From Tillandsia leiboldiana (Eukaryota > Streptophyta > Magnoliopsida > Poales > Bromeliaceae), in NCBI GenBank assembly GCA_029204045.2, contig CM055067.1:24130838-24194837 (forward strand): 64,000 bases of DNA, read 5' to 3'. A program made the position numbers and the translations under genes. Numbering within the stretch: position 1 is the first letter of the stretch; the number at the start of each line of letters is the position of its first letter. Under the pieces are notes generated by a model. The model made no database searches and was not told the origin of the DNA. It was given only the letters and a program-made list of their open reading frames with translations. Below, piece after piece: positions 9,696-20,225 of the stretch.

Positions 9696-10536
9696 TGTAG
9701 AATACCAGGATTTCGGATGGCGCGCCGACCGCGCAAGATGGCATAGGGCGGAGAAATTGCCCTAGGCAGGTTGCTTATGTGTTTACTGATGATTTCGTGT
9801 TGATTCGGATCAACGCGGAAGCCCCAGCTTGAATCGTAGTTTTCCGGGCTTTGTGCGCCGATAGAGGACTGGTGTGGGAAGCCTCGACTCCACTGCGGTG
9901 TTAAGAAAAATTGGGAAACACTTGGAACAGGTGTATTTTATGTTTACAGCGGAGTTCGGGAGGTTCCGGACTGACGCGGAGGACCCGAAGGCGAAAAGTG
10001 AGTCGGAACTGGCAGTTTTAGAGCCGATTTTTGGATTGAGCACACCGACTCCACAGTTGAGCTTTTGAGTTGGAAAAAGCTTTGGACACGTGTATTTTCA
10101 GATTACAGCGGAGTTCGGGAGGTTTCGGGCCGGTGCGGAGATCCCGAAGGCAAAAAGTGACTTGGAGTTGGCTTATATTAGATTATTTAATTAATTTATT
10201 TTTATGTGAGTGTTAGTCTGTGAAGAAGCAAGAGGAGAGAGGAGAAAGGATTTTAAGGGGGTATGAGATATTTTGTTGAGTTGGAGGCTTATTTAATTCC
10301 TTCACCTACTGCATCCTACAAATGAAGCCACCTTAATTAAAAACGCCACGTCACCTCCACCTTAATTGAAACAGAGGAAAAGTGAGCAAACAGAGGAAGA
10401 AAGAAAGGAAGAAAGAAGAGAAAGAGGAAGAAGAGAAGAAGGAATGGAGAAGGAAGGGATGAGCCTTGATGGTGGGACTTCCTTCTAGAAGCCGTGTGGG
10501 CCGAGCGGTAAGCGCGACGAGCGGCGGCTTGTTGAG

Positions 10537-11151
10537 GTATGTTGCTGTTGGTTTTCTTTTAGAGAGAGGTTGAGAGCTCGGTTAGAGAGGGAGTGAGGTT
10601 GGTGTCTGCTGTTGGACTTTTGCCCAGGGTTGCTGGCCGCAGCTAGCGCAGGTGGCGGGCGATGCGCTGCAGAGGCAGCGCATCAGGCGGGCGCAGCCCG
10701 GGCGCTGCGCAGGTGCGTGCGGGCGCGCAAGCGCGCAAGCAGCGAGCGCGCTGCGGGCCTGGGCCGCGCACTGCGGGCCTAGGCGCCGCGCGGGCTGCGC
10801 GCTGCGGAACCAGGCGCGCGCGCAGCTGCGCAGCTGCGCATCGCGTGGCCAGCGCCAGGGCGCTGCGCGCGGGCGCCAGGGGCGCCGCCGCAGCTGCGCC
10901 TAAGAGCTGCGCGCGAGCGCCTGAGCTGGGCGCCGCGCGGGGCTGTCCAGGCGCCGCGCAGCAGGCTTGGGCGCCGCGCGGCAGGTGCGCCAGCGGCGCG
11001 GGCAGCAGCCGCACTGCTTACTGATGAGTGGGCTGCGGTTTGCGGCTTGCGTCGGCGCTGGGATTTTCGCGGCTGGGCCTATTTTTCGCCGGCGATCGTG
11101 TGTGACGGCCAGTTTTGACTGATTTTTGTGGTTTTCCCTTTTCTCTCTCAG
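10537..11151 (+). other. Predicted leader intron in A1 5' LTR
   Basis: The donor is GAG|GTATGT at 10534-10542, with an alternative GCG|GTAAGC at 10508. A CTGAT branch-point-like word is at about 11119. The pyrimidine tract and acceptor are TTTTCTCTCTCAG|G, ending at 11151. All are conserved in the 3' LTR (17489-18144). The GC-rich array lies wholly inside. Predicted from sequence only. Confidence 0.45.
10643..11015. repeat. GC-rich palindromic array in A1 5' LTR
   Basis: This is a dense, imperfect repeat of words such as GGCGCCGCGCGG, CGCAGCTGCGC and GGGCGCCAGGGGCGC. It is almost entirely G+C, with many CpG sites and self-complementary words. Length and order differ from the 3' LTR copy (about 17590-18000). 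ORFs on both strands are compositional. Confidence 0.8.
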
Positions 11152-12432
11152 GATGCCGTCATCGTAGCAGCTTTCGGCGTGGTGCCGTGCGGGGCCCGGA
11201 TCGTGTGCGCGGCGTGTGATTATTGGTCTACAGAGTTGTTGGGTGGTTGCGGTGTGTATTTGGGCTTTGTGAGTGTGTTATGTGTTGTTGGCTGTGGGTT
11301 ATTGTGTGTACAGTGGGATGTTGGTGTGTGCAGTTGGAACTGGTAGAGTGGGTATATGTGGATTTTTTGTAAGTGGTTTATGTGAGCATATACATATGAG
11401 TGTACAGCTGCTGTTAGTGGATTGTGGAGTACTCGGATCTTTGTTTGCACTGTGATTGACCGTGAAGCGAGCCAAAATACGCGCGGATTTTCTTCGGAGG
11501 TGAGCCGGTTGATTTCTTTTGTTATGAGGACTCGGGTGGATTTAGTCGAACTTCCGGAGATTTTTTCGGGTTCGCGGTGTGTGCTCGCGCGTGGCGCATT
11601 TTTCGGAGTTTCATCAGTTCGAGGTTTCGGCACTTCACCGACTTCAGCGTTGCCTGCGGAAAGCGTTCCAGGTGGGTTGGAATTTCTCCAAAATTTATGG
11701 AATGCCCCTTAATGCTATTGAATGTAAGTTGATCATGTTTATTAGGCGTTTTCACTATTTTTACATCTGATAGTTGCCTGGAATTTTCTGTGAAATTTAT
11801 TGGAACCCCGGATTATTTTTAGTAGACTCCTGATATCACATGACACTAGGTTTCATATTTTGTTTGCATCATAACTGCACCTGAACCGTTTTAAAAATTG
11901 AGAAGCTCATTTTTAAGGAAAATCAATGATTTCAAAGATGGTTTTTAAATTAGGAGTTGCCAAAGGTATGGCATAGGTTCAGGGTGCTTGTTTAATCGTG
12001 CCGGGGGGCCGAGTGGATTTTTAGAGCATGTGAGCTGAGTTCTAGTGTCCTGTGAGTTAAGCTCCTTGTGGGGATCGAGGAGATTGTTCTAGATTGTGTT
12101 TCCTGATTTAGTCGTAGAGGTGGATCTCCGACTTAGCTTGAGAGTTTGGGGTTCTGGCAGATCGAGTCGTGGAGGTTTCCCGACTTAGCCATGGGTTGTG
12201 CATTATGAGATTGAGTCGTTGATGGTTCTCCGACAGATCATGTGAGGATGTGGGCATTTCCTGTTGAGTCGTGGAGTCTTGTTCCGACTGAGTTGTGCCT
12301 TTGAGCATCGAGTTGCCGATCTGTTTGATCGTGGACTATGGCCTGCATGTGCCGCTTATTGAGACAGTTGAGATACTTGAGCTCGTTAGGGTCGCTCCCC
12401 TCGGGTCACGCTCCGGATGCGTAGATGTGTTG

Positions 12433-12556
12433 ATGCCCCTGGCCGAGTTACCATGTGGGTTACATGCCCCTGGCCGAGTTACCAGGTGGGTTACATGCCC
12501 CTGGCCGAGTTACCTTGTGGGTTACATGCCCCTGGCCGAGTTACTAGGTGGTTACT
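12433..12556 (+). repeat. 31-bp VNTR, four units, in A1 5' LTR
   Basis: ATGCCCCTGGCCGAGTTACC starts units at 12433, 12464, 12495 and 12526. The 3' LTR has only two units (19426 and 19457). The difference arose after insertion or by template slippage during reverse transcription. Confidence 0.88.
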
Positions 12557-13247
12557 TGAGTGAGTTTGAGATAGTCGGACAGGACGCCCCACGTAAATCC
12601 CGTCCTCATGTGGATGCGTGGTAGTGGGCAGGTGCGTTCCTAGACGACAGGCGCAGGCTGGACTGAGCCAGTTATGGCAGTCATTGAGACGGGGTGTTAT
12701 GAGCGGGTGGTCACATATTCTGTTCTTAGATGGGTTTTTCCTTTGAGCATTGATACCGAGGCATTTGAGCAGTAGCGAGAGTATGCATAGCATGTTTATG
12801 ATAGAGTTTTCTTTGAGCATTATGCTTGAGACATATTTTTAGCTGTAGCTTTCTTTCAGCTTACCCATTATCTATCTATCTGCATACCTATCTGTTTGCC
12901 TCCAGTAGACTTAGTGGGCATACCGTGGATATTGGGACGGTACCCACTGAGATCTGCCTTCTGCAGTAGATCTCACACCCGCTGCGGTGACAGGTTGAGG
13001 TAGCTGTTCCGGCTTGGTTCGCGCGGAGTTAGCTGATCGAGGTGAGGACGAGGCCGAGTAGTTCCTTACCAGCATTGTGAGTCAGAGGTAGATGTACCCG
13101 TTTTTTTTTATGACTCCACTTTTGTACTGGACATTCTGAGAGACTTGTGAGGATTGTATTATTTTTCTTAGCTTGTCAGATTTTGTATTGAGGACTTTTA
13201 TTTATCCAGATGTTCAGTGGATTTCTATAGCTATTAGTTCTTTTTCA

Positions 13248-13320
13248 GCTCTGATACCTCCCTAATCTTTCACGCCCCGGGGTCGCACCCGGGCGTGACA
13301 GATTAGGGTGGTATCAGAGC
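13248..13320 (+). promoter_or_regulatory. Hairpin at the U5/PBS junction of A1 enclosing the primer-binding site
   Basis: Arm 1 (13248-13277) and arm 2 (13291-13320) are inverted repeats matching at 28 of 30 positions, with a 13-nt loop. Arm 2 spans the last 10 bp of the LTR, an 8-nt spacer and the whole primer-binding site TGGTATCAGAGC (13309-13320), which is complementary to the 3' end of initiator-Met tRNA. The 3' LTR copy of arm 1 (20161-20190) matches arm 2 at all 30 positions. In genomic RNA the PBS would be paired. Confidence 0.8.
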
Positions 13321-13595
13321 CTAGGTGTATAGAGGTTGAGGACTTAGAGACCCTAGGCTTTTGGTTGGACAGTAGGATGACTGTCGTGAGAGACGTGACT
13401 TTAGCGGGAGTCCTGATTGAGTTTGTACCTCCCCCAGGGGATTGGGGCGAGTGATCTTACATGTTATTTCTCTAAAGATGATTATGTTGGCTGCAGACAA
13501 CATAATGCTTTAGCATGGGTAACATGTTCTAGACTTTCGCTTGATTGGGTCGAGAGAGTTCTTGGTCCTAATGTTTATTCTGTTGCAGTGGTTTG

Positions 13596-14640
13596 ATGCT
13601 TCCGAGACGCCGTGCGGCGGCGAGGGCGTGTTTGACCTTGGATGAGGAGTCGATCAGCGGGAGGCTATATGGATAGAGCAGAGTGAGGTCTGTGGGTTAC
13701 AGGCCCAAGTAGCCCAAATGTTGAGGCGACGCGGCGCCAGGGAGAGAACATGGAATGCGTGATGCGCACGCTTGAGCTGGGAGCATCTCCCGGGGTATCG
13801 CCAGTAGTACTTTCGGCCGCGACATCGTCGATTTCGACCCTGATCGCACCACTGATGCGGCAGAAGCAGTGAGAGGTTGCTGACCGGTTGTTTTACTCCA
13901 TCCAGTTCCATCCCCTGTAGATTTCGGGATTGAGTTTGGAGCCTTGGGAGGCCGAGAACAGGATCGCTGCTATGGAAGAGCTGTTCGAGGATTTGTTCAT
14001 CCGGGAGAAGCATCAGGGCGCTTGGTCATGCACTTTTGGATAAGGGCGCCGAGAGTTGGTGGCGTCGAGTTCGTCCTGGTGGACCACCGGGAGCGCAGTT
14101 GACGACCTGGGGCGAGTTTCTGCGACGGTTGAGCAGTGTACCCCTTGTCGCCCAGGATGAGGCTTAGAGGCTGATTATGTTTGAGAGGGGACTGCATCGG
14201 GATATATATCTCTTTGTGCATTCTCGGCGAGTGCCGACTTTAGATGCAGCGATTGTGCATGCTCGATGGATTGACCGAGGATCAGTGATCACGTCCAAGA
14301 GGGACGAAGAGCGAGGGACCAGCTCCAGTGAGAGACGTCCAGCATCGTCGGATTTTGGGACAGTCGAGTGGATCGAGGTTGCCATGATTGCATTTTAGGG
14401 TCATGGGTCTCAGAGGAGACAGAGACCAGGAGGTTCTCGACAGTCGAGGCACCAGCAGTAGTGTCAGGATGAGTGTGTCATTAGCGGCGGGCCGCATTCA
14501 TCGCCACAGGGTGACCCTAGGAAGGGGCGATGTTCTTCATATGGACAGTCAGGATATTTTCAGGCAGAGTGTCCAGAGTAGTACTCAAGGTTTTGCCACT
14601 TGCGACGGCACCCCCACTACCCCTTCAGGATGAAGAGGTT
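13596..14640 (+). pseudogene. gag relic of A1
   Basis: The start at 13596 reads MLPRRRAAARACL. Fragments in several frames match the gag of int-1 of A2: an E.MERVMR-like helix, a GLH..I and LDAAIVHARW capsid segment (about 14177-14280), and a degenerate zinc knuckle at 14531-14572. In the knuckle the second cysteine and the histidine of CX2CX4HX4C are both tyrosine. Stops and frameshifts are numerous, so no functional capsid can be made. Confidence 0.7.
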
Positions 14641-16625
14641 CATCCGACTTACCAGCAGGCCGATAGGGCCGTGTTACCGAGGTAGATAGAGCGATGGTCG
14701 CCAGCATCTAGTGGATGAGATTGTACAGCTGGTTAGGGGGCGCCAGGATAACGGATCGTGTTCTACCAGGTGTAGACTTTCTTATAGTCATCGGAGTTGG
14801 AGCATGTTGATGCCAACGCCGCTTGTGCGTGTTTCAGTAGAGCAGGGGTATCTTCGTGTGGGGGCCAGTGTTGGGACTGATGGCGGTGCACGAGAGGATC
14901 AGGTTCCAGATCACGTATAGCAAATGGATGAGTATTGCCAGTCCTACCCAGTGCAGTTAGGACCTTGGATTTGATCCATGGAGTTGTTGGCCCTACATTG
15001 TTTCGAGTTGTTGATTCAAGGTTGGAAAGGGATTTGGTTATCCCAATGTTATATTATCATAGATTGTCGTGAGAGGACTTTGACCCTCCGTGGACCTGGT
15101 CAGGAGGAGTATGCTCATAGAGGAAGCTAGAGCACGACAGAGGTTGAGTCGTGGTCGTATCGCATGGCTTGCGACTGTAGAGGAGGTGCCTACGGCGGCA
15201 CCGAGACGAAAGATTATCCTTATCGCCAAGTGAATCCCGGGTGTGAATCTAATTGAGCTGTTATTGAAGCCGCCGTTAGTGAGGTTGAGATCGAGATAGT
15301 GATCGACGTGGTTTTGGAAACAGCGCCGACTTCGGTATCACCTGTTGGAGTATCCCCGGTGAGACAGAGAGTGGGAGCTGATAGCGCAGTTGTGGGATCT
15401 GATGGATTGTGTTTTGACAGATGCCTTCGAGAGATTGATAGCATTATGGAACCATACAGCCGAGGGCTGTGCCCGGATAGTGTTCAGGACCCGGTAGGGG
15501 CTTTTTGAGCTTGCATTGCGGTCAAGTGGTTTGTCTAAGGCCCTACGGCCTTTTGGACTTGAGGAATTGGGTATTTCTCTAGCTGTGTTTGTACGGGTTA
15601 GTGGCAGTACCCGTCGTGGATAATTGGATTTATTTTTGAGGTGACTTAGAGCACGTGGAGCACTTGGGGTTAATGCTGCAACTTCTGAGAGAGAAGAAGT
15701 TGGATGTCAGGTTAGAGAGTATGCTTTTTGGAATTCGAAGGGTTCTGTGGTTAGGCCTGGTGACTTCAGCTGCAATGAGTGGCAGAGAACCCAACAAGAG
15801 TGATGCCGTTTGGAGATTTGCCTTGGCCTATGTTGTGACAGAGGTCAGAAGCCTTTAGACTATGCAAGGCCAGTGTAACTTGGAAGAGTTAAAGCTGAAG
15901 GGGATACCAGCATGGATGTAGATGTTTGCCAATGATACAGAGAGAATTGAGTTATTCTTAGATCCTCGAACCTGAAGTACTTGAATACTCAGGAAGAGTT
16001 TGGTTTGAGGTAACGCCGGTGGATAGAGTTCTCAGATGTATGATTGATACCACGGTATTATTCCGGCGAGAATATCTTGGTCAGTTACGCTTTGTCTAGG
16101 CGAGCAGTGCAACCTTGGGGTTGAGATGGTCGATCTGTGGGTGCCACTTTTGGAAACTTGAAATTGAGAGTCGGAAATTGGGGAAATGTTTCCGATGTTG
16201 AATTTCTTTCCCTGTGGCGAATTGTGAGTGTGTATTTGAGGAATTTTGAGCTTTTGTTGCTAAGGAGCAGCGGAGGAGTTATGCCAGTTGGAGGCTTAGA
16301 CTTTGGAATTGAGATCTTGAATTGTGGAAGCCACTATTCGCAGGGATTAGTAGATTTGAATTTACGCGGGGAGTTGGGTCCGCGAGTAATTATTTGGCTA
16401 GAAGAACTGTTTATGATCCCTTGCATGTTTTGGGATATCACTTCTTTGGAATTGGACGAGGATTGAGCTATCAGGATCGACCGATGCAATTCTTGCTGGT
16501 GAGACAGAAGAATTTTGCAGTCGGGTTATACACTGGTGAAGGTTCAGTGGATCCCCTATCCCCATTTGATTGAGTCACCCTCCTGAGTTATGGATTTATT
16601 CTGGTTTCAAGGACGAAATCCTTTT
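14641..16625 (+). pseudogene. pol relic of A1 (protease, RT, RNase H fragments)
   Basis: I recognise only short islands. DCRERTLTLRGPG (about 15058-15100) corresponds to the protease/RT junction. A degraded RT segment at 15655-15858 starts EHLGLMLQLLREKKL and ends TEVRSL. LKYLNTQEEFGLR (about 15970-16010) corresponds to the gypsy RNase H motif LKYLFTQKELNLR. No catalytic RT or integrase motif is intact. The segment at 16137-16570 probably holds integrase C-terminal remnants, but I cannot confirm it. Confidence 0.6.
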
Positions 16626-16638
16626 AAGGAGGGGAGAG
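16626..16638 (+). promoter_or_regulatory. A1 polypurine tract
   Basis: AAGGAGGGGAGAG lies immediately before the 3' LTR. Upstream, CAAGGACGAAATCC resembles the conserved gypsy pol tail also seen in C, E and A2. Confidence 0.85.
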
Positions 16639-19600
16639 TGTAGAATACAGGGATTTCGGATGGCGCGCCGACCGCGCAAGATGGCGTGGGGCGGAGAAAT
16701 CGCCCTAGGCAGGTTGCTTATGTGTTTACTGATGATTTCGGGTTGATTCGGATCAACGCGGAAGCCCCAGCTTGAATCGGAGTTTTCCGGGCTTTGTTCG
16801 CCGATAGAGGACTGGTGTGGGAAGCCTCGACTCAACTGCGGTGTTAAGAAAAATTGGGAAACACTTGGAACAGGTGTATTTTATGTTTACAGCGGAGTTC
16901 GGGAGGTTCTGGACTGACGCGGAGGACCCGAAGGAGAAAAGTGAGTCGGAACTGGCAGTTTTGGAGCCGGTTTTTGGATTGAGCACACCGACTCCACAAT
17001 TGAGCTTTTGAGTAGGAAAAAGCTTTGGACACGTGTATTTTCAGATTACAGCGGAGTTCGGGAGGTTTCGGGCCGGTGCGGAGATCCCGAAGGCAAAAAG
17101 TGACTTGGAGTTGGCTTATATTAGATTATTTAATTAATTTATTTTTATGTGAGTGTTAGTCTGTGAAGAAGCAAGAGGAGAAAGGAGAAAGGATTTTAAG
17201 GGGGTATGAGATATTTTGTTGAGTTGGAGGCTTATTTAATTCCTTCACCTACTGCATCCCACTAATGAAGCCACCTTAATTAAAAATGCCACATCACCTC
17301 CACCTTCATTGAAACAGAGGAAAAGTGAGCAAACAGAGGAAGAAAGAAAGGAAGAAAGAAGAGAAAGAGGAAGAAGAGAAGAAGGAATGGAGAAGGAAGG
17401 GATGAGCCTTGATGGTGGGACTTCCTCCTAGAAGCCGTGTGGGCCGAGCGGTGAGCGCGACGAGCGGCGCGCGCGGCGGCTTGTTGAGGTATGTTGCTGT
17501 TGGTTTTCTTTTAGAGAGAGGTTGAGAGCTCGGTTAGAGAGGGAGTGAGCTTGGTGGCTGCTGTTGGACTTTTGCCCAGGGTTGGTGGCCGCAGCCAGCG
17601 CAGGTGGCGGGCGCCGCGCTGCAGAGGCAGCGCATCAGGCGGGCGCAGCCTGGGCGTTGCGGGCCTGGGCCGCGCGCTGCGGGCCCAGGCGCCGCGCGGG
17701 TTGCGCGCGCAGCTGCGCAGCTGGGCATCGCGCGCAGCTGCGCAGCTGGGCATCGCGCAGCCAGCGCCAGGGTGCTGCGCGCGGGCGCCAGGGGCGCCGC
17801 GCGCAGCTGCGCCGCGCGCATCTGCGCCTGAGCGCTGCGCGAGCGCCAGGGGCGCCGTGGGCAGCTGCGCGGGCAGGCCCGGGGGCCGCGCGGGGCTGTC
17901 CAGGCGCCGCGCGGTAGGCTTGTTGCTGCGCGGCAGGCTTGTTGCTCCATGGCAAGCTTGGGCGCCGCGCGGCAGGCGCGCCAGCGGCGCGGGCAGCAGC
18001 CGCACTGCTTACTGATGAGTGGGCTGCGGGTTGCGGCTCGAGTCGGCGCGCTGGGATTTTCGCGGCTGGGCCTGTTTTTCGCCGGCGATCGTGCGTGACG
18101 GCCAGTTTTGACTGATTTTTGTGGTTTTCCCTTTTCTCTCTCAGGATGCCGTCATCGTACCAGCTTTCGGCGTGGTGCCGTGCGGGGTCCGGATCGTGTG
18201 CGCAGCGTGTGATTATTGGTCTACAGAGTTGTTGGGTGGTTGCGGTGTGTATTTGGGCTTTGTGAGTGTGTTATGTGTTGTTGGCTGTGGGTTATTGTGT
18301 GTACAGTGGGATGTTGGTGTGTGCAGTTGGAACTGGTAGAGTGGGTATATGTGGATTTTTTGTAAGAGGTTTATGTGAGCATATACATATGAGTGTACAG
18401 CTGCTGTTAGTGGATTGTGGAGTACTCAGATCTTTGTTTGCACTGTGATTGACCGTGAAGTGAGCCAAAATACACGCTGGTTTTCTTCGAAGGTGAGCCG
18501 GATGATTTCTTTTGTTATGAGGACTCGGGTGGATTTAGTCGAACTTCCGGGGATTTTTCCGGGTTCGCGGTGTGTGCTCGCGCGTGGCGCGTTTTTCGGA
18601 GTTTCATCAGTTCGAGGTTTCGGCACTTCACCGACTTCAGCTTTGCCTGTGGATAGCGTTCCAGGTGGGTTGGAATTTCTCCAAAATTTATGGAATGCCC
18701 ATTAATGCTATTGAATGCAAGTTGATCATGTTTATTAGGCGTTTTCACTATTTTTACATCTGATAGTTGCCTGGAATTTTCTGTAAAATTTATTGGAACC
18801 CCGGATTATTTTTAGTAGACTCCTGATATCACATGACACTAGGTTTCATGTTTTGTTTGCATCATAACTGCACCTGAACCGTTTTAAAAATCGAGAAGCT
18901 CGTTTTTAAGGAAAATCAATGATTTCAAAGATGGTTTTTAAATTAGGAGTTGCCAAAGGTATGGCATAGGTTCAGGGTGATTGTTTACTCGTGCCGGGGG
19001 GCCGAGTGGATTTTTAGAGCATGTGAGCTGAGTTCTAGTGTCCTGTGAGTTGAGCTCCTTGTGGGGATCGAGGAGATTGTTCTAGATTGTGTTTCCTGAT
19101 TTAGTCGTAGAGGTGGATCTCCGACTTAGCTTGAGATTTTGGGGTTCTGGCAGATCGAGTCGTGGAGGTTTCCCGACTTATCCATGGGTTGTGCATTATC
19201 AGGTTGAGTCGTTGAGGGTTCTCCGACAGATCATGTGAGGATGTGGGCATTTCCTGTTGAGTCGTGGAGTCTTGTTCCGACTGAGTTGTGCCTTTGAGCA
19301 TCGAGTTGCCGATCTGTTTGATCGTGGACTATGGCCTGCATGTGCCGCTTATTGAGACAGTTGAGATACTTGAGCTCGTTGGGGTCGCTCCCCTCGGGTC
19401 ACGCTCCGGATGCGTAGATGTGTTGATGCCCCTGGCCGAGTTACCAGGTGGGTTACATGCCCCTGGCCGAGTTACCAGGTGGTTACTTGTGTGAAGACGC
19501 CCCACGTAAATCCCGTCCTCATGTGGATGCGTGGTAGTGGGCAGGTTCGTTCCTAGACGACAGGCACAGGCTGGACTGAGCCAGTTATGGCAGTCATTGA

Positions 19601-20220
19601 GACGGGGTGTTATGAGCGGGTGGTCACATATTATGTTCTTAGATGGGTTTTTCCTTTGAGCATTGATACCGAGGCATTTGAGCAGTAGCGAGAGTATGCA
19701 TAGCATGTTTATGATAGAGTTTTCTTTGAGCATTATGCTTGAGACATATTTTTAGCTGTAGCTTTCTTTCAGCTTACCCATTATCTATCTATCTGCATAC
19801 CTATCTGTTTGCCTCCAGTAGACTTAGTGGGCATACCGTGGATATTGGGACGGTACCCACTGAGATCTGCCTTCTGCAGTAGATCTCACACCCGCTGCGG
19901 TGACAGGTTGAGGTAGCTGTTCCAGCTTGGTTCGCGCGGAGTTAGCTGATCGAGGTGAGGACGAGGCCGAGTAGTTCCTTACCAGCATTGTGAGTCAGAG
20001 GTAGATGTACCCGTTTTTTTTTATGACTCCACTTTTGTACTGGACATTCTGAGAGACTTGTGAGGATTGTATTATTTTTCTTAGCTTGTCAGATTTTGTA
20101 TTGAGGACTTTTATTTATCCAGATGTTCAGTGGATTTCTATAGCTATTAGTTCTTTTTCAGCTCTGATACCACCCTAATCTGTCACGCCCGGGTCGCAGT
20201 TTCGACCTCGGGGCGTGACA
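16639..20220 (+). repeat. 3' LTR of A1
   Basis: This 3,582-bp LTR is homologous to 9696-13300. It differs in its GC-rich array, has two VNTR units in place of four, and keeps a fuller terminus (20191-20220, GGGTCGCAGTTTCGACCTCG then GGGCGTGACA). Divergence in single-copy parts is a few per cent by eye, so A1 is clearly older than the Cassandra insertion. Confidence 0.9.
17489..18144 (+). other. Predicted leader intron with GC-rich array, A1 3' LTR copy
   Basis: The donor GAG|GTATGT (17486-17494) and acceptor TCTCTCTCAG|G (ending 18144) are identical to those of the 5' LTR, although the array between them (about 17590-18000) has been rearranged. Retained splice sites around a variable core fit a functional intron but could also reflect chance or recent ancestry. 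Confidence 0.42.
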
Positions 20221-20225
20221 GGTAC

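Larger units (their letters stand above)
9696..13300 (+). repeat. 5' LTR of A1
   Basis: The 3,605-bp LTR runs from TGTAGAATACC to CGGGCGTGACA. It contains a predicted leader intron with a GC-rich array (10537-11151), a 31-bp VNTR of four units (12433-12556) and an arm of a PBS hairpin at the end. The segment at about 11640-11830 is conserved in A2 LTRs on the other strand. The ORFs here are not conserved as proteins and look non-coding. Confidence 0.88.
9696..20220 (+). mobile_element. Complete LTR retrotransposon A1 (gypsy-like, decayed interior)
   Basis: This 10,525-bp element has a perfect 5-bp target duplication, GGTAC (9691-9695 and 20221-20225). The 5' LTR is 9696-13300 and the 3' LTR 16639-20220. 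The primer site TGGTATCAGAGC is at 13309-13320 and a polypurine tract precedes the 3' LTR. The interior, only 3,338 bp, holds gag, protease, RT and RNase H relics with many stops. With such long LTRs and a dead interior it is probably non-autonomous or old. The LTRs differ by substitutions and repeat copy number. It sits in A2 LTR-1. Confidence 0.92.

Noticed and set aside
13309..13320. tRNA gene fragments at the TGGTATCAGAG sites (13309, 23779, 31593, 62305)
   Set aside because: Only 12 nt are complementary to the tRNA 3' end, next to LTR ends. These are primer-binding sites.
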